Origin: Synchiropus splendidus
Taxonomy: Eukaryota > Chordata > Actinopteri > Syngnathiformes > Callionymidae
DNA: 64,000 bases
Reading direction: 5' to 3'
Assembly: GCF_027744825.2 (NCBI RefSeq)
Contig: NC_071334.1
Span: 39,657,437 to 39,721,436, forward strand
The notes under the pieces were generated by a model, which was not told the DNA's origin, did no database searches, and was given only the letters and a program-made list of their open reading frames with translations. The position numbers and the translations under genes are program-made. This document shows positions 39,203 to 49,065 of the stretch, piece after piece (the first letter of the stretch is position 1; each line of letters begins with the position of its first letter).

Positions 39203-39217
39203 AGAAAGACCCTTTCT
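39203..39217. other. Dyad 2 in the monomer: AGAAAG-ACC-CTTTCT
   Basis: Positions 104-118 of the monomer form a perfect 6-bp inverted repeat with a 3-base centre. In the frequent variant with AGGCC instead of AGACC, the arms lengthen to AGAAAGG and CCTTTCT (7 bp) with a single central base. Occasional variants such as GACGC (1,801; 10,996; 21,909) or AGTCC (42,211) break or shorten the dyad. Confidence 0.8.
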
Positions 39218-39248
39218 GCTATAGTGGGAGGTTAAAATTTCATGTTCT

Positions 39249-39296
39249 GAAGCTTCCCTGAAAAGTTATGGCACAATGCACAAAAACGCTTTTCAG
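39249..39296. other. Palindrome GAAGCTTC and dyad CTGAAAAG / CTTTTCAG across the monomer boundary
   Basis: GAAGCTTC (39,249-39,256) is a perfect 8-bp palindrome containing the HindIII site. Two bases on, CTGAAAAG (39,258-39,265) pairs as a perfect 8-bp inverted repeat with CTTTTCAG at the start of the next monomer (39,289-39,296), with 23 bp between the arms. The spacer holds a short direct repeat, GCACAA twice. The right arm directly abuts the CCTGAGAT site, where the only indels larger than one base in this window occur. Confidence 0.75.
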
Positions 39297-39663
39297 CCTG
39301 AGATAAGGTGGGTTTCGGAACGCCAAACATAAAAGTGTTGATAACTTTCGAAAAACACTTCAGAAATCTTAGATTTGGTGTGCAACTACTAGAAAGACCC
39401 TTTCTGCTATAGTGGGAGGTTAAAATTTCATGTTCTGAAGCTTCCCTGAAAAGTTATGGCACAATGCACAAAAACGCTTTTCAGCCTGAGATAAGGTGGG
39501 TTTCGGAACGCCAAACATAAAAGTGTTGATAACTTTCGAAAAACACTTCAAGCAGCTTAGATTTGATGTGCACCTACTAGAAAGGCCCTTTCTGCTATAG
39601 TGGGAGGTTAAAATTTCATGTTCTGAAGCTTCCCTGAAAAGTTATGGCACAATGCGTAAAAAC

Positions 39664-41919
39664 GCTTTTCAGCCTGAGATAAGGTGGGTTTCGGAACGCC
39701 AAACATAAAAGTGTTGATAACTTTCGAAACACATTTCAGACAGCTTAGATTTGATGTGCAACTACTAGGAAGACCCTTTCTGCTATAGTGGGAGGTTAAA
39801 ATTTCATGTTCTGAAGCTTCCCTGAAAAGTTATGGCACAATGCACAAAAACGCTTTTCAGCCTGAGATAAGGTGGGTTTCGGAACGCCAAACATAAAAGT
39901 GTTGATAACTTTCGAAAAACACTTCAGACAGCTTAGATTAGATGTGCAACTACTAGAAAGACCCTTTCTGCTATAGTGGGAGGTTAAAATTTCATGTTCT
40001 GAAGCTTCCCTGAAGAGTTATGGCACAATGCACAAAAACGCTTTTCAGCCTGAGATAAGGTGGGTTTCGGAACGCCAAACATAAAAGTGTTGATAACTTT
40101 CGAAAAACACTTCAGACAGCTTAGATTTGATGTGCACCTACTAGAAAGGCCCTTTCTGCTATAGTGGGAGGTTAAAATTTCATGTTCTGAAGCTTCCCTG
40201 AAAAGTTATGGCACAATGCGTAAAAACGCTTTTCATCCTGAGGTAAGGTGGGTTTCGGAACGCCAAACATAAAAGTGTTGACAACTTTCGAAAAACACTT
40301 CAGACAGCTTAGATTTGATGTGCAACTACTAGAAAGACCCTTTCTGCTATAGTGGGAGGCAATAATTTCATGTTCTGAAGCTTCCCTGAAAAGTTATGGC
40401 ACAATGCACAAAAACGCTTTTCAGCCTGAGATAAGGTGGGTTTCGGAACGCCAAACATAAAAGTGTTAATAACTTTCGAAAAACACTTCAGACAGCTAAT
40501 ATTTGATGTGCAACTACTAGAAAGACCCTTTCTGCTATAGTGGGAGGTTAAAATTTCATGTTCTGAAGCTTCCCTGAAAAGTTATGGCACAATGCACAAA
40601 AACGCTTTTCAGCCTGAGATAAGGTGGGTTTCGGAACGCCAAACATAAAAGTGTTGATAACTTTCGAAAAACACTTCAGAAATCTTAGATTTGGTGTGCA
40701 ACTGCTAGAAAGACCCTTTCTGCTATAGTGGGAGGTTAAAATTTCATGTTCTGAAGCTTCCCTGAAAAGTTATGGCACAATGCACAAAAACGCTTTTCAG
40801 CCTGAGATAAGGTGGGTTTCGGAACGCCAAACATAAAAGTGTTGATAACTTTCGAAAAACACTTCAGACAGCTTAGATTTGATGTGCAACTACTAGAAAG
40901 ACCCTTTCTGCTATAGTGGGAGGTTAAAATTTCATGTTCTGAAGCTTCCCTGAAAAGTTATGGCACAATGCGTAAAAACGCTTTTCAGCCTGAGATAAGG
41001 TGGGTTTCGGAACGCCAAACATAAAAGTGTTAATAACTTTCGAAAAACACTTCAGACAGCTTAGATTTGATGTGCAACTACTAGAAAGACCCTTTCTGCT
41101 ATAGTGGGAGGCGAAAATTTCATATTCTGAAGCTTCCCTGAAAAGTTATGGCACAATGCACAAAAACGCTTTTCAGCCTGAGATAAGGTGGGTTTCGGAA
41201 CGCCAAACATAAAAGTGTTAATAACTTTCGAAAAACACTTCAGACAGCTAATATTTGATGTACAACTACTAGAAAGACCCTTTCTGCTATAGTGGGAGGT
41301 TAAAATTTCATGTTCTGAAGCTTCCCTGAAAAGTTATGGCACAATGCACAAAAACGCTTTTCAGCCTGAGATAAGGTGGGTTTCGGAACGCCAAACATAA
41401 AAGTGTTGATAACTTTCGAAAAACACTTCAGACAGCTTAGATTTGATGTGCAACTACTAGAAAGACCCTTTCTGCTATAGTGGGAGGTTAAAGTTTCATG
41501 TTCTGAAGTTTCCCTGAAAAGTTATGGCACAATGCACAAAAACGCTTTTCAGCCTGAGATAAGGTGGGTTTCGGAACGCCAAACATAAAAGTGTTGATAA
41601 CTTTCGAAAAACACTTCAGAAATCTTAGATTTGGTGTGCAACTACTAGAAAGGCCCTTTCTGCTATAGTGGGAGGTTAAAATTTCATGTTCTGAAGCTTC
41701 CCTGAAAAGTTATGGCACAATGCACAAAAACGCTTTTCAGCCTGAGATAAGGTGGGTTTCGGAACGCCAAACATAAAAGTGTTGATAACTTTCGAAAAAC
41801 ACTTCAGACAGCTTAGATTTGATGTGCACCTACTAGAAAGGCCTTTTCTGCTATAGTGGGAGGTTAAAATTTCATGTTCTGAAGCTTCCCTGAAAAGTTA
41901 TGGCACAATGCACAAAAAC
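39664..41919 (+). repeat. Twelve mixed monomers, no clear local HOR
   Basis: The order recalls other blocks: GATTAGATG with CTGAAGAG (39,852), TTTTCATCC (40,228), CTAATATTTG (40,416; 41,168) and AGAAATC with TTGGTGTGC (40,604; 41,544), all seen in the 15-mer and 10-mer HORs. Private variants include GAAACACATTTC and TAGGAAG (39,730-39,772), TTGACAACTT (40,279), GGCGAAAA (41,111) and GAAGTTTCC (41,507). The combination AACTACTAGAAAGGCC at 41,641 is unusual, because AGGCC otherwise accompanies GCACC. I could not find a second copy of the whole segment. Confidence 0.65.
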
Positions 41920-43235
41920 GCTTTTCAGCCTGAGATAAGGTGGGTTTCGGAACGCCAAACATAAAAGTGTTGATAACTTTCGAAAAACACTTCCGACAGC
42001 TTAGATTTGATGTGTACCTACTAGAAAGACCCTTTCTGCTATAGTGGGAGGTTAAAATTTCATGTTCTGAAGCTTCCCTGAAAAGTTATGGCACAATGCA
42101 CAAAAACGCTTTTCAGCCTGAGATAAGGTGGGTTTCGGAACGCCAAACATAAAAGTGTTGATAACTTTCGAAAAACACTTCAGACAGCTTAGATTTGGTG
42201 TGCAACTACGAGAAAGTCCCTTTCTGCTATAGTGGGTGGTTAAAATTTCATGTTCTGAAGCTTCCCTGAAAAGTTATGGCACAATGCACAAAAACGCTTT
42301 TCAGCCTGAGATAAGGTGGGTTTCGGAACGCCAAACATAAAAGTGTTGATAACTTTCGAAAAACACGTCAGACAGCTTAGATTTGATGTGCACCTACTAG
42401 AAAGTCCCTTTCTGCTATAGTGGGAGGTTAAAATTTCATGTTCTGAAGCTTCCCTGAAAAGTTATGGCACAATGCGTAAAAACGCTTTTCGGCCTGAGAT
42501 AAGGTGGGTTTCGGAACGCCAAACATAAAAGTGTTGATAACTTTCGAAAAACACTTCAGACAGCTTAGATTTGATGTGCAACTACTAGAGAGACCCTTTC
42601 TGCTATAGTGGGAGGTTAAAATTTCATGTTCTGAAGCTTCCCTGAAAAGTTATGGCACAATGCACAAAAACGCTTTTCAGCCTGAGATAAGGTGGGTTTC
42701 CGAACGCCAAACATAAAAGTGTTAATAACTTTCGAAAAACACTTCAGACAGCTAAGATTTTAAATGCCACTACTAGAAAGACCCTTTCTGCTATAGTGGG
42801 AGGTTAAAATTTCATGTTCTGAAGCTTCCCTGAAAAGTTATGGCACAATGCACAAAAACGCTTTTCAGCCTGAGATAAGGTGGGTTTCGGAACGCCAAAC
42901 ATAAAAGTGTTGATAACTTTCGAAAAACACTTCAGACAGCTTAGATTAGATGTGCAACAACTAGAAAGACCCTTTCTGCTATAGTGGAAGGTTAAAATTT
43001 CATGTTCTGAAGCTTCCCTGAAAAGTTATGGCACAATGCACAAAAACGCTTTTCAGTCTGAGATAAGGTGGGTTTCGGAACGCCAAACATAAAAGTGTTG
43101 ATAACTTTCGAAAGACACTTCAGACAGCTTAGATTTGATGTGCACCTACTAGAAAGACCCTTTCTGCTATAGTGGGAGGTTAAAATTTCATGTTCTGAAG
43201 CTTCCCTGAAAAGTTATGGCACAATGCACAAAAAC
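41920..43235 (+). repeat. Module M, copy 1 (seven monomers, 1,316 bp)
   Basis: Ordered markers: CTTCCGACAG with GTGTACC; TTGGTGTGC with CTACGAGAAAGTCC and GTGGGTGG; CACGTCAG with AAAGTCC; GCGTAAAA with TTTTCGGCC; TTTCCGAACG with CTAAGATTTTAAATGCC; GATTAGATG with CAACAACTAG; TCAGTCTGAG with TCGAAAGACAC. The same order is found at 46,810-48,125 (offset 4,890 bp) and, lacking one monomer, at 49,066-50,193. These variants are largely absent to the left of 41.9 kb, so this marks a change in array composition. Confidence 0.85.
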
Positions 43236-44176
43236 GCTTTTCAGCCTGAGATAAGGTGGGTTTCGGAACGCCAAACATAAAAGTGTTGATAACTTTCGAA
43301 AAACACTTCAGACAGCTTAGATTTGATGTGCACCTACTAGAAAGGCCCTTTCTGCTATAGTGGGAGGTTAAAATTTCATGTTCTGAAGCTTCCCTGAAAA
43401 GTTATGGCACAATGCGTAAAAACGCTTTTCAGCCTGAGATAAGGTGGGTTTCGGAACGCCAAACATAAAAGTGTTGATAACTTTCGAAAAATATTTCAGA
43501 CAGCTTAGATTTGATGTGCAACTACTAGAAAGACCCTTTCTGCTATAGTGGGAGGTTAAAATTTCATGTTCTGAAGCTTCCCTGAAAAGTTTTGGCACAA
43601 TGCACAAAAACGCTTTTCAGCCTGAGATAAGGTGGGTTTCGGAACGCCAAACATAAAAGTGTTAATAACTTTCGAAAAACACTTCAGACAGCTAAGATTT
43701 GATGTACAACTACTAGAAAGACCCTTTCTGCTATAGTGGGAGGTTAAAATTTCATGTTCTGAAGCTTCCCTGAAAAGTTATGGCACAATGCACAAAAACG
43801 CTTTTCAGCCTGAGATAAGGTGGTTTTCGGAACGCCAAACATAAAAGTGTTGATAACTTTCGAAAAACACTTCAGACAGCTAAGATTTGATGTGCAACTA
43901 CTAGAAAGACCCTTTCTGCTATAGTGGGAGGTTAAAATTTCATGTTCTGAAGCTTCCCTGAAAAGTTATGGCACAATGCACAAAAACGCTTTTCAGCCAG
44001 AGATAAGGTGGGTTTCGGAACGCCAAACATAAAAGTGTTGATAACTTTCGAAAAACATTTCAGACAGCTTAGATTTGATGTGCACCTACTAGAAAGGCCC
44101 TTTCTGCTATAGTGGGAGGTTAAAATTTCATGTTCTGAAGCTTCCCTGAAAAGTTATGGCACAATGCGTAAAAAAC
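43236..44176 (+). repeat. Five-monomer segment duplicated at 50,757-51,696
   Basis: Shared ordered markers: GCACC/AGGCC; GCGTAAAA with AAATATTTCAG and AAGTTTTGG; GTTAATAAC with CTAAGATTTG and GTACAAC; CTAAGATTTG with GCAAC; CCAGAG with GCACC/AGGCC. The offset is 7,521 bp (40 monomers plus one base). The last monomer here has one extra A (GTAAAAAACGC near 44,171). Together with module M this forms a larger block repeated 40 monomers later. Confidence 0.83.
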
Positions 44177-46809
44177 GCTTTTCAGCCTGAGATAAGGTGG
44201 GTTTCGGAACGCCAAACATAAAAGTGTTAATAACTATCGAAAAACACTTCAGACAGCTAAAATTTTATGTGCAACTACTAGAAAGACCCTTTATGCTATA
44301 GTGGGAGGTTAAAATTTCATGTTCTGAAGCTTCCCTGAAAAGTTATGGCACAATGCACAAAAACGCTTTTCAGCCTGAGATAAGGTGGGTTTCGGAACGC
44401 CAAACATAAAAGTGTTAATAACTTTCGAAAAACACTTCAGACAGCTTAGATTTGATGTGCACCTACTAGAAAGACCTTTTCTGCTATAGTGGGAGGTTAA
44501 AATTTCATGTTCTGAAGCTTCCCTGAAAAGTTATGGCACAATGCACAAAAACGCTTTTCAGCCTGAGATAAGGTGGGTTTCGGAACGCCAAACATAAAAG
44601 TGTTGATAACCTTCGAAAAACATTTCAGACAGCTTAGATTTGATGTGCAACTACTAGAAAGACCCTTTCTGCTATAGTGGGAGGTTAAAATTTCATGTTC
44701 TGAAGCTTCCCTGAAAAGTTATGGCACAATGCACAAAAACGCTTTTCAGCCTGAGATAAGGTGGGTTTCGGAACGCCAAACATAAAAGTGTTGATAACTT
44801 TCGAAAAACACTTCAAGACAGCTTAGATTTGATGTGCACCTACTAGAAAGACCCTTTCTGCTATAGTGGGAGGTTAAAATTTCATGTTCTGAAGCTTCCC
44901 TGAAAAGTTATGGCACAATGCACAAAAACGCTTTTCAGCCTGAGATAAGGTGGGTTTCGGAACGCCAAATATAAAAGTGTTGATAACTTTCGAAAAATAT
45001 TTCAGACAGCTTAGATTTGATGTGCAACTACTACAAAGACCCTTTCTGCTATAGTGGGAGGTTAAAATTTCATGTTCTGAAGCTTCCCTGAAAAGTTATG
45101 GCACAATCCACAAAAACGCTTTTCAGCCTGAGATAAGTTGGGTTTCGGAACGCCAAACATAAAAGTGTTGATAACTTTCGAAAAACACTTCAGACAGCTT
45201 AGATTTGATGTGCACCTACTAGAAAGGCCCTTTCTGCTATAGTGGGAGGATAAAATTTCATGTTCTGAAGCTTCCCTGAAAAGTTATGGCACAATGCGTA
45301 AAAACGCTTTTCAGCCTGAGATAAGGTGGGTTTCGGAACGCCAAACATAAAAGTGTTGATAACTTTCGAAAAACACTTCAGACAGCTTAGATTTGATGTG
45401 CACCTACTAGAAAAATCCTTTCTGCTATAGTGGGAGGTTAAAATTTCATGTTCTGAAGCTTCCCTGAAAAGTTATGCCACAATGCACAAAAATGCTTTTC
45501 AGCCAGAGATAAGGTGGGTTTCGGAACGCCAAAAATAAAAGTGTTGATAACTTTCGAAAAACATTTCAGACAGCTTAGATTTGATGTGCAACTACTAGAA
45601 AGACCCTTTCTGCTATAGTGGGAGGTTAAAATTTCATGTTCTGAAGCTTCCCTGAAAAGTTATGGCACAATGCACAAAAACGCTTTTCAGCCTGAGATAA
45701 GGTGGGTTTCGGAACGCCAAACATAAAAGTGTTGATAACTTTCGAAAAACACTTCAGACACCTAAGATTTTATATGCCACTACTAGAAAGACCCTTTCTG
45801 CTATAGTGGGAGGTTAAAATTTCATGTTCTGAAGCTTCCCTGAAAAGTTATGGCACAATGCACAAAAACGCTTTTCAGCCTGAGATAAGGTGGGTTTCGG
45901 AACGCCAAACATAAAAGTGTTGATAACTTTCGAAAAACACTTCAGACAGCTTAGATTAGATGTGCAACTACTAGAAAGACCCTTTCTGCTATAGTGGGAG
46001 GTTAAAATTTCATGTTCTGAAGCTACCCTGAAAAGTTATGGCACAATGCACAAAAACGCTTTTCAGCCTGAGATAAGGTGGGTTTCGGAACGCCAAACAT
46101 AAAAGTGTTGATAACTTTCGAAAAACACTTCAGACAGCTTAGATTTGATGTGCACCTACTAGAAAGGCCCTTTCTGCTATAGTGGGAGGTTAAAATTTCA
46201 TGTTCTGAAGCTTCCCTGAAAAGTTATGGCACAATGTGTAAAAACGCTTTTCAGCCTGAGATAAGGTGGGTTTCGGAACGCCAAACATAACAGTGTTAAT
46301 AACTTTCGAAAAACACTTCAGACAGCTTAGATTTGATGTGCAACTAGTAGAACGACCCTTTCTGCTATAGTGGGAGGCTAAAATTTCATATTCTGAAGCT
46401 TCCCTGAAAAGTTATGGCACAATGCACAAAAACGCTTTTCAGCCTGAGATAAGGTGGGTTTCGGAACGCCAAACATAAAAGTGTTAATAACTTTCGAAAA
46501 ACACTTCAGACAGCTAATATTTGATGTACAACTACTAGAAAGACCCTTTCTGCTATAGTGGGAGGCTAAAATTTCATGTTCTGAAGCTTCCCTGAAAAGT
46601 TATGGCACAATGCACAAAAACGCTTTTCAGCCTGAGATAAGTTGGGTTTCGGAACGCCAAACATAAAAGTGTTGATAACTTTCGAAAAACACTTCAGACA
46701 GCTTAGATTTGATGTGCACCTACTAGAAAGGCCCTTTCTGCTATAGTGGGAGGTTAAAATTTCATGTTCTGAAGCTTCCCTGAAAAGTTATGGCACAATG
46801 CACAAAATC
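44177..46809 (+). repeat. Fourteen diverse monomers between module M copies 1 and 2
   Basis: This stretch carries many private changes: AACTATCGAAA and CCCTTTATGC (44,234-44,293), an extra A in CTTCAAGACAG (44,815), AAATATAAAAG and CTACAAAG (44,968-45,036), CAATCCAC (45,107), AAAAATCC (45,413), GAAGCTACCC (46,019), and AACAGTG with CTAGTAGAACG (46,288-46,353). It contains one monomer of the AAATGCTTTTCAGCCAGAG/AAAAATAAAAG type (45,494) otherwise seen in family A. No repeat of the whole segment was found, and it looks older and less homogenised than the HOR blocks. Confidence 0.65.
44970..44977 (+). promoter_or_regulatory. Chance TATA-like octamer TATAAAAG in one variant monomer
   Basis: The usual CCAAACATAAAAG is changed by one base to CCAAATATAAAAG, creating TATAAAAG. 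I saw it in no other monomer, and no gene lies downstream. It is recorded as a sequence coincidence that could matter only if satellite transcription were shown. Confidence 0.12.
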
Positions 46810-48125
46810 GCTTTTCAGCCTGAGATAAGGTGGGTTTCGGAACGCCAAACATAAAAGTGTTGATAACTTTCGAAAAACACTTCCGACAGCTTAGATTTGA
46901 TGTGTACCTACTAGAAAGACCCTTTCTGCTATAGTGGGAGGTTAAAATTTCATGTTCTGAAGCTTCCCTGAAAAGTTATGGCACAATGCGCAAAAACGCT
47001 TTTCAGCCTGAGATAAGGTGGGTTTCGGAACGCCAAACATAAAAGTGTTGATAACTTTCGAAAAACACTTCAGACAGCTTAGATTTGGTGTGCAACTACG
47101 AGAAAGTCCCTTTCTGCTATCGTGGGTGGTTAAAATTTCATGTTCTGAAGCTTCCCTGAAAAGTTATGGCACAATGCACAAAAACGCTTTTCAGCCTGAG
47201 ATAAGGTGGGTTTCGGAACGCCAAACATAAAAGTGTTGATAACTTTCGAAAAACACGTCAGACAGCTTAGATTTGATGTGCACCTACTAGAAAGTCCCTT
47301 TCTGCTATAGTGGGAGGTTAAAATTTCATGTTCTGAAGCTTCCCTGAAAAGTTATGGCACAATGCGTAAAAACGCTTTTCGGCCTGAGATAAGGTGGGTT
47401 TCGGAACGCCAAACATAAAAGTGTTGATAACTTTCGAAAAACACTTCAGACAGCTTAGATTTGATGTGCAACTACTAGAAAGACCCTTTCTGCTATAGTG
47501 GGAGGTTAAAATTTCATGTTCTGAAGCTTCCCTGAAAAGTTATGGCACAATGCACAAAAACGCTTTTCAGCCTGAGATAAGGTGGGTTTCCGAACGCCAA
47601 ACATAAAAGTGTTAATAACTTTCGAAAAACACTTCAGACAGCTAAGATTTTAAATGCCACTACTAGAAAGACCCTTTCTGCTATAGTGGGAGGTTAAAAT
47701 TTCATGTTCTGAAGCTTCCCTGAAAAGTTATGGCACAATGCACAAAAACGCTTTTCAGCCTGAGATAAGGTGGGTTTCGGAACGCCAAACATAAAAGTGT
47801 TGATAACTTTCGAAAAACACTTCAGACAGCTTAGATTAGATGTGCAACAACTAGAAAGACCCTTTCTGCTATAGTGGGAGGTTAAAATTTCATGTTCTGA
47901 AGCTTCCCTGAAAAGTTATGGCACAATGCACAAAAACGCTTTTCAGTCTGAGATAAGGTGGGTTTCGGAACGCCAAACATAAAAGTGTTGATAACTTTCG
48001 AAAGACACTTCAGACAGCTTAGATTTGATGTGCACCTACTAGAAAGACCCTTTCTGCTATAGTGGGAGGTTAAAATTTCATGTTCTGAAGCTTCCCTGAA
48101 AAGTTATGGCACAATGCACAAAAAC
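46810..48125 (+). repeat. Module M, copy 2 (seven monomers, 1,316 bp)
   Basis: All seven ordered markers of copy 1 are present, 4,890 bp downstream of it. Differences include AAAATCGC at the first monomer (46,806), GCGCAAAA (46,987), CTATCGTGGG instead of CTATAGTGGG (47,119) and GTGGGAGG instead of GTGGAAGG in the GATTAGATG monomer. The TAG to TCG change at 47,119 removes a stop codon and is the only reason a spurious plus-strand reading frame of 70 codons appears at 47,018-47,230. Confidence 0.85.
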
Positions 48126-49065
48126 GCTTTTCAGCCTGAGATAAGGTGGGTTTCGGAACGCCAAACATAAAAGTGTTGATAACTTTCGAAAAACACTTCA
48201 GACAGCTTAGATTTGATGTGCACCTACTAGAAACACCCTTTCTGCTATAGTGGGAGGTTAAAATTTCATGTTCTGAAGCTTCCCTGAAAAGTTATGGCAC
48301 AATGCACAAAAACGCTTTTCAGCCTGAGATAAGGTGGGTTTCGGAACGCCAAACATAAAAGTGTTAATAACTTTCGAAAAACACTTCAGACAGCTTAGAT
48401 TTGATGTGCACCTACTAGAAATACCCTTTCTGCTATAGTGGGAGGTTAAAATTTCATGTTCTGAAGCTTCCCTGAAAAGTTATGGCACAATGCACAAAAA
48501 CGCTATTCAGCCTGAGATAAGGTGGGTTTCGGAACGCCAAACATAAAAGTGTTAATAACTTTCGAAAAACACTTCAGACAGCTAATATTTTATGTACAAC
48601 TACTAGAAAGACCCTTTCTGCTATAGTGGGAGGCTAAAATTTCATGTTCTGAAGCTTCCCTGAAAAGTTATGGCACAATGCACAAAAACGCTTTTCAGCC
48701 TGAGATAAGTTGGGTTTCGGAACGCCAAACATAAAAGTGTTGATAACTTTCGAAAAACACTTCAGACAGCTTAGATTTGATGTGCACCTACTAGAAAGGC
48801 CCTTTCTGCTATAGTGGGAGGTTAAAATTTCATGTTCTGAAGCTTCCCTGAAAAGTTATGGCACAATGCACAAAAACGCTTTTCAGCCTGAGATAAGGTG
48901 GGTTTCGGAACGCCAAACATAAAAGTGTTGATAACTTTCGAAAAACACTTCAGACAGCTTAGATTTGATGTGCACCTACTAGAAAGGCCCTTTCTGCTAT
49001 AGTGGGAGGTTAAAATTTCATGTTCTGAAGCTTCCCTGAAAAGTTATGGCACAATGTACAAAAAC
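48126..49065 (+). repeat. Five-monomer linker between module M copies 2 and 3
   Basis: Monomers carry AGAAACACC (48,230), AGAAATACC (48,417), CGCTATTCAG with CTAATATTTTATGTAC (48,502-48,600), AAGTTGGG (48,707) and a GCACC/AGGCC monomer. The GTTAATAAC/CTAATATTT, AAGTTGGG, module M order also precedes copy 2 (46,434-46,809). Module plus linker therefore forms a 12-monomer HOR: AGAAAGTCC markers at 47,101 and 49,357 are 2,256 bp apart. Confidence 0.75.

Larger units (their letters stand above)
39100..39287 (+). repeat. Reference monomer matching the hand-built consensus (188 bp)
   Basis: This copy matches the majority base at every position I compared and serves as the reference. Counting from GCTTTTCAG as position 1, it has 74 G/C bases of 188. 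It contains four CpG sites (in TTTCGG, AACGCC, TTTCGAAA and AAACGC), a HindIII site AAGCTT at 151-156 and a TTCGAA site at 60-65. Common variants lie at 54 (GTTGATAAC or GTTAATAAC), 79-86 (CAGCTTAG, CAGCTAAT or AATCTTAG), 97 (GCAAC or GCACC), 110 (AGACC or AGGCC), 131-138 (GGTTAAAA, GGCTAAAA or GGCAATAA) and 181-182 (GCACAAAA or GCGTAAAA). Since 188 is not a multiple of three, the reading frame shifts in each monomer, which argues against coding function. Confidence 0.95.
35904..39663 (+). repeat. 10-monomer HOR (1,880 bp), two near-identical tandem copies
   Basis: Copies run 35,904-37,783 and 37,784-39,663. The rare ACACTTCAAGCAGC occurs at 37,671 and 39,551 (1,880 bp apart) and GGCAATAA occurs in the fifth monomer of each. 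I noted three differences: GTTAATAAC/GTTGATAAC (35,956), TAAGCTGGG/TAAGGTGGG (about 36,675) and GGGAGTTTA/GGGAGGTTA (about 37,162). Inside the unit, CTAATATTTG followed by AGAAATCTTAG occurs twice, five monomers apart, suggesting an older 5-mer origin. It abuts the 15-mer HOR without a gap. Confidence 0.9.

Noticed and set aside
43368..43607. Minus-strand open frame of 79 codons, with near copies at 50,889-51,119 and 55,041-55,280
   Set aside because: The frames at 43,368 and 50,889 lie in two copies of the same five-monomer segment; the one at 55,041 is the same satellite frame in other monomers. They are repeats of satellite sequence, not a gene family.
47018..47230. Plus-strand open frame of 70 codons
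   Set aside because: It exists only because one monomer has CTATCGTGGG instead of CTATAGTGGG, which removes the usual TAG stop.
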